Program-made: the position numbers and the translations under genes
Assembly (NCBI RefSeq): GCF_050379415.1
Contig: NZ_JBNRLS010000003.1
Span: 434,001 to 498,000 of the forward strand
Source: Marinobacter sp050379415
GTDB lineage: Bacteria; Pseudomonadota; Gammaproteobacteria; Pseudomonadales; Oleiphilaceae
DNA: 64,000 nucleotides
Reading direction: 5' to 3'
The notes under the pieces: model-generated
The model's input: only the letters and a program-made list of their open reading frames with translations
Databases searched by the model: none
What the model was told of the DNA's origin: nothing
Part shown: in pieces, positions 53,641 to 61,066 of the stretch
Layout of the letters: every line of letters starts with the position of its first letter
Position numbering within the stretch: the first letter of the stretch is position 1

Positions 53641-55092
53641 TTACTCGATGGATGCCGCCACGATGGCGTACTCGTGGTTGTGTGGCTCGATCAGGCTCGC
53701 ATGCAGGGCACTGATCGCCTTTTTATAATTGTCCTCATCCACCACAAACTGGATATCCACCTGGCGCATGCACTGGTGAATCGCCAGTACGCTGATGTCT
53801 TCATCCGCGAGCGACTTGACGGAACGCGCCAGGATGCCCGGCACTTTCATATCGCTGCCGATGGCCGATACCAGGGCCACCTTGCGGGTATTGATCTCGG
53901 CGTTCGGGAATTCCTCCTTCAGCGCCTTGACCACACGCTTGACATGCTTGAGCGTGCTGTCCACGTAGTGGGTGATGGTATTGGCATTGGTGTCCTTGGA
54001 CATGAAGCGCACCTTGAAGCGGCTCAGTACGTCCAGGATCCTGCGGTCGGAACCCGGCTCGCCCTGCATGTCCTGGTCGAACACCTCGATGGCGAACACA
54101 CCCTTGGCGCCGGCAATGATTTCCACCTGCGCGGTCTCGCTGATGTAATCACCGGTGATCAGGGTACCGGTATGCTCCGGCTCGAAGGTGTTCATCACCC
54201 GCAGTGGGATCTCGTTCTGGCGCAGCCCCTTACCGGCACGGGGGTGGATCGCCTCCATACCCAGGTTGGCCAGCTGGTCGGCCACGTCGTAGTTGGTCCG
54301 CCCAAGGGGTACCACCTTGTCCGCGCCGACGATGTTCGGGTCGGCGGAGCTCAGGTGATATTCCTTGTGGATGATGGCTTCACGGGCGTTGGTGATCACC
54401 GCCACCCGGCTGAAGGTCATCTCGCTGTAGCCCCGGTCAAAGGTCCGCATCAGACCTTCCTTGCACTGGGCATAACCGGTCACGATGGGCAGCTCCCGGC
54501 TCAGATCAACGGCATCGAAGGCCTGCTTCAGCTTCTCATCGAGCGGCAGCAGCTCGCTGTCGCGCCAGCCGGTCAGGTCGACAAAACGGGCGTTGATACC
54601 TTCCTGCTGCAGTTTGAGGGCAGTATTGAAGGCACTGTGGGCCTCACCGATGCCCGCCAGCATCTCACGGACGGTCAGCAGGTGCTCCTCAAGCTGGAAC
54701 TGGCCATAGGAGCACAGCCGCTGAAGATCGATCAGGCAGCCGCGAACGCCCTCGATACGGTCGGTGATGAACTGGTCCGCCTGCTGCTTGAGCATCGGAT
54801 CCTGGAACAGCTCACCGTTGATGTCGGTAAGGAACTTCACCAGCTTGGTGAGGTCGTCGCCCCAGGCCCAGTCCGACTCGGCGTCCGCAAACAGGGCATA
54901 GACCCCGGGTTCACCGGTCTTCTTGTGTTCGAGCAGCTCGTTGGTCACGCCACCATAGGCGGACACGACGAAGATGCGCTGGTACAGGTCGTCCTTGCTG
55001 CGATTACCAATAATGATATTGTCGCGAACGGCCTCGTAGTTGCTCATGGAAGTACCGCCGATCTTCTCGACGGTATGCTGTGCAGTAGTCAT
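53641..55092 (-). CDS. ask: Aspartate kinase, ectoine-specific type
   Basis: A 483-residue Ask_Ect enzyme, which phosphorylates aspartate to feed aspartate semialdehyde to ectoine synthesis. The N-terminal kinase motif KIGGTSMSNYEAV (KxGGTS) is followed by the DDLTKLVKFLTDINGE region, FSRVAVITNAREAIIHKEYHLSSADP, and C-terminal ACT domains (KVALVSAIGSDMKVPGILARSVKSLADEDISVLAIHQ). It lies 51 bp downstream of ectB with no ectC between them. Confidence 0.93.
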   Translation of the reverse strand: MTTAQHTVEKIGGTSMSNYEAVRDNIIIGNRSKDDLYQRIFVVSAYGGVTNELLEHKKTGEPGVYALFADAESDWAWGDDLTKLVKFLTDINGELFQDPMLKQQADQFITDRIEGVRGCLIDLQRLCSYGQFQLEEHLLTVREMLAGIGEAHSAFNTALKLQQEGINARFVDLTGWRDSELLPLDEKLKQAFDAVDLSRELPIVTGYAQCKEGLMRTFDRGYSEMTFSRVAVITNAREAIIHKEYHLSSADPNIVGADKVVPLGRTNYDVADQLANLGMEAIHPRAGKGLRQNEIPLRVMNTFEPEHTGTLITGDYISETAQVEIIAGAKGVFAIEVFDQDMQGEPGSDRRILDVLSRFKVRFMSKDTNANTITHYVDSTLKHVKRVVKALKEEFPNAEINTRKVALVSAIGSDMKVPGILARSVKSLADEDISVLAIHQCMRQVDIQFVVDEDNYKKAISALHASLIEPHNHEYAIVAASIE

Positions 55093-55143
55093 ATAGTTGC
55101 CTTCGCTATCCTGCAGAATGAATGTCCCGGGAGTGCGAGCGCC

Positions 55144-56412
55144 TTACGACGCTTCGCTGACTCCTTCCTGCATGATCTCGTCGACACTCTCCGCCAGCAG
55201 GGCGGCACCCTTACGGAGGTCATCCTCACTGGTGGTCAGCGGCATCAGGCATTTGATGACTTCGTCGTTCGGACCACTGGTCTCGATGATCAGGCCCCGC
55301 TCGAAGGCACGCTTGGTGATCGGACCGGTCAGATCCGCGTCCTTCGCTTCGATACCGCGCATCAGCCCCCGGCCCTTCATCTTGAACTCGCCCGGGTACT
55401 TGTCGCAGATGGCCTGCAGGGCATCGCCCAGAACCTTGGTCTTGGCCTTCACTTCGTTAGCAAAGGCGTCGTCCTTCCAGTAAGTCTCGATCGCGGTACG
55501 GGCAGTGATGAACGCCATGTTGTTACCACGGAAGGTACCGTTGTGCTCGCCCGGATCCCAGACATCCAGTTCCGGCTTGAACAGCACCAGTGCCATCGGC
55601 AGGCCGTAGCCACTGAGGGACTTGGACACGGTCACGATGTCCGGCTTGATGCCGGCAAATTCAAAGCTGAAGAACTCACCGGTCCGGCCGTTACCGGCCT
55701 GGATGTCGTCCAGGATCAGCAGGATATCGTGCTTCTTGCACAGCTCGGACAGACCTTTGAGCCACTCGGCACGGGCAGCGTTCAGACCACCTTCACCCTG
55801 GACCGCCTCAACGATCACAGCAGCGGGCAGTTCAACACCGGAGGAGCTGTCTGAAAGCACCTTGTCCATGATCTCCAGGGTGTCCACGTCTTCACCCAGG
55901 TAGCCGTCATAGAACATGAAGTCCACGTGACCAAGCGGCACACCGACACCACCGCGGTGATGCTCGTTACCGGTGGCGGCAACAGCACCGGCGGTCACGC
56001 CATGGAACCCGTTGGTGAAGGAAATGATGTTGGTACGTCCTTTCACCTTACGGGCCAGCTTCATCGCCGCTTCCACACAGTTGGTACCGGTGGGGCCGGT
56101 GAACTGCATCTTGTAGTCCAGGCCACGGGGATCAAGGATGTACTTCTTGTACGACTCCATGAAGTCGTGCTTGGCGGTGGTGAACAGGTCCAGGCCCTGG
56201 CTCACACCGTCTGCCTCGATGTACTCGAGCAGGGCTTTCTTCAGGATGTCGTTGTTGTGGCCGTAGTTCAGGGAACCGGCGCCGGCCAGAAAATCCAGGT
56301 ACTCCTTGCCGTCTTCGGTGTACAGATGTGCGTTCTTGGCACGGTTAAAAATCACCGGAAAGGCACGGGAATAAACGCGTACTTCAGATTCGGTCGACTT
56401 GAAAATTTCCAT
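55144..56412 (-). CDS. ectB: Diaminobutyrate-2-oxoglutarate transaminase
   Basis: A 422-residue class III PLP aminotransferase that converts aspartate semialdehyde to 2,4-diaminobutyrate. It shows FTNGFHGVTAGAVAATGNEHHRGG, ILDDIQAGNGRTGEFFSFE and the Schiff-base Lys in TVSKSLSGYGLPMAL. The ATG at 56412 begins MEIFKSTESEVRVYSR, typical of EctB. Upstream ectA is 187 bp away, with hairpins in the gap. Confidence 0.95.
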   Translation of the reverse strand: MEIFKSTESEVRVYSRAFPVIFNRAKNAHLYTEDGKEYLDFLAGAGSLNYGHNNDILKKALLEYIEADGVSQGLDLFTTAKHDFMESYKKYILDPRGLDYKMQFTGPTGTNCVEAAMKLARKVKGRTNIISFTNGFHGVTAGAVAATGNEHHRGGVGVPLGHVDFMFYDGYLGEDVDTLEIMDKVLSDSSSGVELPAAVIVEAVQGEGGLNAARAEWLKGLSELCKKHDILLILDDIQAGNGRTGEFFSFEFAGIKPDIVTVSKSLSGYGLPMALVLFKPELDVWDPGEHNGTFRGNNMAFITARTAIETYWKDDAFANEVKAKTKVLGDALQAICDKYPGEFKMKGRGLMRGIEAKDADLTGPITKRAFERGLIIETSGPNDEVIKCLMPLTTSEDDLRKGAALLAESVDEIMQEGVSEAS

Positions 56413-56569
56413 TGTCTTGCCTCTTAGCATTTCAGGTTCGAGGTAGATGCGCGGGGACCTGTCGGTTAATACATGTCGGTCGCGACAAGCCCGCCGTGCG
56501 TTGGTTTAAGCCTTGGTGGCAGACCTACCTCGGGTGGTCTGCCGGCTAGTCCAAATCACAGTCAGTCAT

Positions 56570-56588
56570 TCACGATGAGAGATCGTGA
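56570..56588 (-). promoter_or_regulatory. Hairpin after ectA
   Basis: TCACGAT at 56570-56576 pairs with ATCGTGA at 56582-56588 across a 5-nt loop, starting just beyond the ectA stop. A second stem (GGCAGACC/GGTCTGCC) lies nearby at about 56518-56544. They may separate ectA and ectB expression; neither has a T run. Confidence 0.4.
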
Positions 56589-56599
56589 GACCAGGGCTC

Positions 56600-57115
56600 T
56601 CAGACAGGCTTCGTGAAAGGTCCGATGCGCAGCAGGAATTCGGAATCGTGCTTGCCACCGAAGTGTTTCTCTTTCTCGAAGTGCTCGTGGTAGGTGAGCT
56701 CGGCTCCCATATCACGGGCGAATGAACGGAACAGCGCCCAGGAGGCCTCGTTGTCCTCGGTGATGGTCGTCTCCATGTGGGTGACGTCTTTGCACGCATC
56801 ACGGGAAACGATCTCTTTGAGCATCCGCTTGGCGAGGCCCTGTCCACGACCTTTCTCGTGAACCGCCACCTGCCAGACAAACACGGTCTCGGGCTGTTGG
56901 GGAGGGATGTATCCGGAGATAAAGCCGACCAGATCGCCTTCCTTCTCCGCGGCCACGCCGGTCTCGGCAAAGTGGCTGCACTGCAACAGGTTGCAGTAAA
57001 TCGAGTTGGGGTCCAGCGGCGGGCACTCAGCCACCAGCTGGTGGAGCCTGTAGCCATCATCCTTCGTGGGTGTACGAAGACTGATGGCGGTGGTATTCGA
57101 ACCTTCTGATGTCAT
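56600..57115 (-). CDS. ectA: Diaminobutyrate acetyltransferase
   Basis: A 171-residue GNAT enzyme that acetylates 2,4-diaminobutyrate to N-gamma-acetyldiaminobutyrate. The CoA-binding region is VAVHEKGRGQGLAKRMLKEI, with the family segments LDPNSIYCNLLQCSHFAETG and METTITEDNEASWALFRSFARDMGAEL. First gene of the ectoine cluster. A good sigma-70 promoter lies upstream. Confidence 0.95.
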   Translation of the reverse strand: MTSEGSNTTAISLRTPTKDDGYRLHQLVAECPPLDPNSIYCNLLQCSHFAETGVAAEKEGDLVGFISGYIPPQQPETVFVWQVAVHEKGRGQGLAKRMLKEIVSRDACKDVTHMETTITEDNEASWALFRSFARDMGAELTYHEHFEKEKHFGGKHDSEFLLRIGPFTKPV

Positions 57116-57150
57116 AACGTGATCAATTCGCTTCTAAAAGTTAGTGCTGA

Positions 57151-57178
57151 ATTATATAGACCACAAAATATATTTCAA
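57151..57178 (-). promoter_or_regulatory. Sigma-70 promoter of ectA
   Basis: On the minus strand TTGAAA (57178-57173) and a perfect TATAAT (57156-57151) are 16 bp apart, about 36 bp upstream of the ectA ATG. Confidence 0.65.
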
Positions 57179-57264
57179 GTTGCGGTCCATTTGTCCACGG
57201 CAAGACGCCCGTCCTCACGCTTTAAGAATAGACCGAATTGAAGCAATCGCCAGTGACAATTGGA

Positions 57265-58218
57265 TTAAAAACCGGAAGGAAAAACGACATCCCCGGGCGC
57301 CAGGGAAGTACCACTGAGGAGCCGGTTCCGATAGGACATCTCGGCATCGGAACCGGACGGCCAGAGTACGTCAAACCGGGTCAGCCAGGCCCGGTGATCA
57401 AAGGCCACGGGCACCAGTGAAAAGTGCAGGCCACGGCGCTCCAGCGTTGCCACGGGCTCAACAGAGGGCCTGGATGCACTGATGCGGGTGATCAGCCCCC
57501 GGGGGTCACCATGCAGGTTACCCATGCCGGCAGAGCCATTGTTGACCACCAGCCGCGCCTGCTCTGCCACCAGCCCGGACCAGAGTACCGGCAGGCAGGT
57601 GTGGGTACACACCATGGCGTCGGCGCCGGTCATACTGAACCACTCCGACAGGCTGGCTTCATTACCTTCGGCAAACGACTCGTGGGCCAGCCCCCAACCG
57701 GCGAGGGATTCGGGATCGCCGTGCAGCACCAAAACCTTTAGGCCTCCAAATATCAGGCAGCGATACCGTGGCAAATCAGCTAGCTGCATCTGGATATCTG
57801 GATGGGCTGAGGCCACACCCTGTAGCCGTTCAATGATCCGGTTGGACCGCTCCACCACGCCCTGATCGACAAACTCGGGATAAGCGCAACCACAACCAGC
57901 GCCGGGGCTCGGATCGGCCAGCTCGTACTCGACATTACCCAGACTGACGGTATGCCCGAGCACCCGCTCATTGACGGCCCGGAACAGTTCATCACTGGTA
58001 TTGAACCAATTGAAATCCCCGTTGAACACCAACTGGACGCGCCGGCCCTCCCGCTCTTCCGCCCGGGCCATACGCTCGATTTCGTCCAGCGCAAGGATAT
58101 TGCCGTAGAGACCGCCGATCACATACAGCACATCGGCGGAACACTCGCTGGCCTGCCGGCACAGGTCAGCGGGAGCATAGCGGTACGCCAGGGGACAACT
58201 GCGACCTTCCCTCGCCAT
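57265..58218 (-). CDS. Metallophosphoesterase-like protein
   Basis: A 317-residue protein resembling calcineurin-type phosphoesterases. Candidate metal-binding motifs are GGLYGNILALDEIE (GGxxGN-like), LVFNGDFNWFN (replacing GDxxD), LVLHGDPES (GH/HGD) and MVCTHTCLPV (THTCL). The start, a histidine-poor N-terminus, and the replacement of standard DxH suggest a divergent member. It is 3 bp after the symporter gene, so the two are probably cotranscribed. Substrate unknown. Confidence 0.75.
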   Translation of the reverse strand: MAREGRSCPLAYRYAPADLCRQASECSADVLYVIGGLYGNILALDEIERMARAEEREGRRVQLVFNGDFNWFNTSDELFRAVNERVLGHTVSLGNVEYELADPSPGAGCGCAYPEFVDQGVVERSNRIIERLQGVASAHPDIQMQLADLPRYRCLIFGGLKVLVLHGDPESLAGWGLAHESFAEGNEASLSEWFSMTGADAMVCTHTCLPVLWSGLVAEQARLVVNNGSAGMGNLHGDPRGLITRISASRPSVEPVATLERRGLHFSLVPVAFDHRAWLTRFDVLWPSGSDAEMSYRNRLLSGTSLAPGDVVFPSGF

Positions 58219-58221
58219 GAA

Positions 58222-59625
58222 TCAGGCCTCCCTGGCAGCCAGAGAGCGCCCCGCCAGGCGCCTTAGCACCAGAGGCGTAAAGAACCCGGCGGAGCAGATC
58301 AGGAAGCCATAGGCATTCACTCCCAGCAGCATGGCGTATTTGCCGTCACCAATGGCCCAGCTTGGGGGAATCAGGCCCACGGCCAGCAAGACACCCAGCC
58401 CCAGGCCGGTCCAGAAACTCAGGTGAAAACTCCAGGGCGACCAGCGGGTGAAGCCGTAGAACAGGAATACCGGCGCCAGGCCCATCACCATAGTGCCGGA
58501 GATGGTCGTGGCCTTCAGGATGTCGGTGCCGGCAAACATCGGGAGATTGCCAGCAAAGGCAAACACAACCATCACCACAGCCCCAACCCGTATGCTGGGC
58601 AAACGGTCTTTTGCGCGCCTGGCAAGTCGTGGCAGGTCCACCGCCAGGGATTTCGCCAACGAGGTAAACGTGGAATCCAGGGTGGAGCCGGCCGAGGTCA
58701 TCATCACCACACTCATGAAGAACAACGCCGCCAGCCCGAGCGACTGACCCACAGCCGCCGGCGCATTGCCCATGGCTTCGATACCGTTCAGCCGCGCATG
58801 AACCCCGACCAGGCTGAAAATGAACACCGCAACAAAGCCCAGCAGACCGGCGACCACAAAACTCCTGAGCATGGTCTTTTCCTTGTTCACGAATCCCCGG
58901 TCGGTCAGTACCGGGTCGTGGAACGGATAACTGAACAGCTGAAGCAGGGCCACGAGCAGCAGGTCAAAGCCTGCATCCAGCCGGAACTCACCGTTGGAAA
59001 GCAGGGCACTGGTATCATTGGCCGGAACAATTAGGAACAGCACGGCCCCGACAAAGAACACAAACACGAAAGCCTGGATCACATCGGTAAAGATCGACGA
59101 ACGCAGCCCGCCTTTCAGGCTGTAGGCCAGGGTAAACACGGTAAAGACCATCGCCGCCGCGTAATACTCCCACTCACCGGGCAGACCGAAGTAACCACCC
59201 ACGACCGCCGTGTTGCTCCACACCTCGTTATACAGCCGGATCAGGATCGCCGCCGCAAACGCCAGACTGGCCAGCCGGCCGAATCGCGAGGTCAGAAAAT
59301 CCTGCAAACTGCGGGCCCCGGTCTGGGTCCGAATCAGGTAGATCACATAACCGGCCACCGGAATCGACAACCAGTAGCTGGCATAGGCGAGACCACCGAC
59401 AACCCCGTAGGCCGCGCCCAGGTTGGCTGCATTGGTCACCGACTTGGCGAAGATCCAGCTGATAAAAATACTGGCCGTCAGTGACCACTGACCAACCGGA
59501 TTCCCCTGATCGTCGGCGCCTTTATAGAACGAATTCGCGTTCTTGCTCTTCGGCGACAGCACGTACATCACCACGCCGTACACCAGCAGAAATCCCCAGA
59601 ACAGGGAGGCTTCAGTAAAGTTCAT
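58222..59625 (-). CDS. Sodium:solute symporter family protein
   Basis: A 467-residue membrane protein with 12-13 helices of the SSS family (PutP/PanF type): SLTASIFISWIFAKSVTNAANLGAAYGVVGGLAYASYW, LKGGLRSSIFTDVIQAFVFVF, and MMTSAGSTLDSTFTSLAKSL. The last segment resembles the conserved Na+-binding helix region. The ATG at 59625 starts MNFTEASLFWGFLLVYG; an extension to 59802 would translate a repeat element and is rejected. Substrate unknown. Confidence 0.9.
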   Translation of the reverse strand: MNFTEASLFWGFLLVYGVVMYVLSPKSKNANSFYKGADDQGNPVGQWSLTASIFISWIFAKSVTNAANLGAAYGVVGGLAYASYWLSIPVAGYVIYLIRTQTGARSLQDFLTSRFGRLASLAFAAAILIRLYNEVWSNTAVVGGYFGLPGEWEYYAAAMVFTVFTLAYSLKGGLRSSIFTDVIQAFVFVFFVGAVLFLIVPANDTSALLSNGEFRLDAGFDLLLVALLQLFSYPFHDPVLTDRGFVNKEKTMLRSFVVAGLLGFVAVFIFSLVGVHARLNGIEAMGNAPAAVGQSLGLAALFFMSVVMMTSAGSTLDSTFTSLAKSLAVDLPRLARRAKDRLPSIRVGAVVMVVFAFAGNLPMFAGTDILKATTISGTMVMGLAPVFLFYGFTRWSPWSFHLSFWTGLGLGVLLAVGLIPPSWAIGDGKYAMLLGVNAYGFLICSAGFFTPLVLRRLAGRSLAAREA

Positions 59626-59689
59626 CTTTCGTTCCGGTCTGTTGTTTTGTCCGGGGCTCTTCCCGGGGTTTCTTGGCTTCGGTGGTGCC

Positions 59690-59769
59690 GGCGATGACAG
59701 GGACGGGGTCAAAAAAACGCCCGTGAATACGTCCCTGTAGGGCTCGGTCGCGCCATCCCTGTCATCGCC
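59690..59769. repeat. Stem-loop element A2 between the radical SAM and symporter genes
   Basis: A 14-bp perfect inverted repeat (59690-59703 and 59756-59769, GGCGATGACAGGGA and its complement) encloses a loop. Positions 59713-59760 are the exact reverse complement of 6025-6072. The arms differ from those of A1, while the shared block is identical over 48 bases. Confidence 0.85.
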
Positions 59770-59880
59770 TCGTTCAACCAGGTTCGTGAATTCCCCGATC
59801 AAAGCTGCTGGTCACCACAAAAACTCAAATTTCTTTGTTTCCTATCTTTTCTTTTTCTAACGAATAGCAAAATCGTTTCC

Positions 59881-59978
59881 GCGGTCTGGGGGGTGGGGAT
59901 ACTTTCTCCGCCGGAAAAATTGTCTGAGCGCAGCGAGTTCTTTTTTCCAAGGAGAAAGTATCCCCACCCCCCAGACCG
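59881..59978 (-). repeat. Stem-loop element B4
   Basis: Arms 59881-59919 and 59942-59979 pair nearly throughout, with a perfect outer 29 bp (GCGGTCTGGGGGGTGGGGAT...). The loop is the reverse complement of the B core. Only the inner arm (CTCCGCCGGAAAA) matches B3; the outer arm is unique to this site. The stretch 59626-60017 (392 bp) holds only A2 and B4 and no coding sequence. Confidence 0.88.
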
Positions 59979-60017
59979 CCAACTCCCAGCTACCAGTCCT
60001 CAAAACAGAAAAACGAA

Positions 60018-60989
60018 CTAACCAGGAGCCGAACAACTAGCCCCAAACCGATAACAGGAAAAACACCGGTGATGCCGCAACATAATCCGCTCATCCATGC
60101 TCTCGGCCAACGACCCACCCAGGTCATACTGCGGATCATCATCCACCAATGTGCAGGCATACACCCGAACCGCATCGCCTTTCTTCACCAGCATCCGGGT
60201 GTAAGTACACATGAAATGCGCCCGCGATTCTTTGGTCGGATACTTCTCCATGCACGTCTCGGTAATCTCCGGACTGCCATCTTCCGAACCCGGTGTGCCC
60301 AGATCCGGGAACGCGGTAAAGGCCAGGTCCTCCGGGATATTCCACTCACGGAAAATATCACGGAACGCCGCCTCGACGTCGGAGGGAATCTCCTCCGGGT
60401 CGGTCTGGCGAGCAATGGACACCTTGAAACCCTGCCGGATCAACCAACGAATACCCTCCAGCGCCTGATCGAAACTGCCTTCGCCGCGATCCTTGTCGTG
60501 CCGGGCACGGTTCGGGAAATCGAGACTTACCCGGAAATGGATCGGGTAGGGGTTGTCCAGCAGCGGCAGCACCTGGTGCCGACGCTTCAGCAGTGGCTCG
60601 GTGGCGTTGGTGAGCACGAAGCAGGGCCGATGCTGGCTGGCGTAATTCAGGATGTTGACAAAATCCCGGATGACGAAGGGCTCACCCCCGGTGAAGGAGA
60701 ACTGTTCCACGCCCATGTCGATGGCCTCGTGGATAAACGGCTTCACATCGCTGAGCTTCATGCCGGGGATGCGACCGTCGCCAGGGTGGGAACCTTCGAG
60801 GCAGAACGGACAGGCCAGGTTGCAGGCGGTGCCGGTGTGAATCCACAGCTCTTTAAGCTTGTCCGCATCGATGTAACCCCGGGGATCTCCGTTACGGGTG
60901 TGGGTCCAGCTGTCGAACGCCCGGGGTTCGAGGACTTCCACGGCCGGAATACGTTTACTGCGGGCCGGTCGGGTTTCGGTCAGGGGCAT
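60018..60989 (-). CDS. Radical SAM protein
   Basis: A 323-residue radical SAM enzyme. The cluster motif is CNLACPFC (CxxxCxxC), followed by GEQFSFTGGEP-like text (VEQFSFTGGEPFVIRD, the GGE motif) and a TIM-barrel-like core. The C-terminus has five or more cysteines (MCTYT, YACTL, RCFSCYRF, ASCSAPG) that could hold an auxiliary Fe-S cluster. The reaction is unknown. The ATG at 60989 has GAGGAGC upstream. It is downstream of the VTT/FAD oxidoreductase on the same strand. Confidence 0.88.
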   Translation of the reverse strand: MPLTETRPARSKRIPAVEVLEPRAFDSWTHTRNGDPRGYIDADKLKELWIHTGTACNLACPFCLEGSHPGDGRIPGMKLSDVKPFIHEAIDMGVEQFSFTGGEPFVIRDFVNILNYASQHRPCFVLTNATEPLLKRRHQVLPLLDNPYPIHFRVSLDFPNRARHDKDRGEGSFDQALEGIRWLIRQGFKVSIARQTDPEEIPSDVEAAFRDIFREWNIPEDLAFTAFPDLGTPGSEDGSPEITETCMEKYPTKESRAHFMCTYTRMLVKKGDAVRVYACTLVDDDPQYDLGGSLAESMDERIMLRHHRCFSCYRFGASCSAPG

Positions 60990-61066
60990 AGATGCTCCTC
61001 GATCATTCAATGTTATTGGGCACAGACACGGGAAAGGCAGTTCTGTTACAGCAACCGCCCAACTTT

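Noticed and set aside
53674..55854. A 726-codon plus-strand open frame opposite ask and ectB
   Set aside because: It mirrors two well-conserved genes on the other strand, has no recognisable domain, and long antisense frames are expected in GC-rich coding DNA. The same applies to frames opposite nasA (24576-26180) and DUF748 (46093-47586).
59626..59802. N-terminal extension of the symporter gene to 59802
   Set aside because: It would translate repeat element A2 and a region without ribosome binding site; the family N-terminus starts at 59625.
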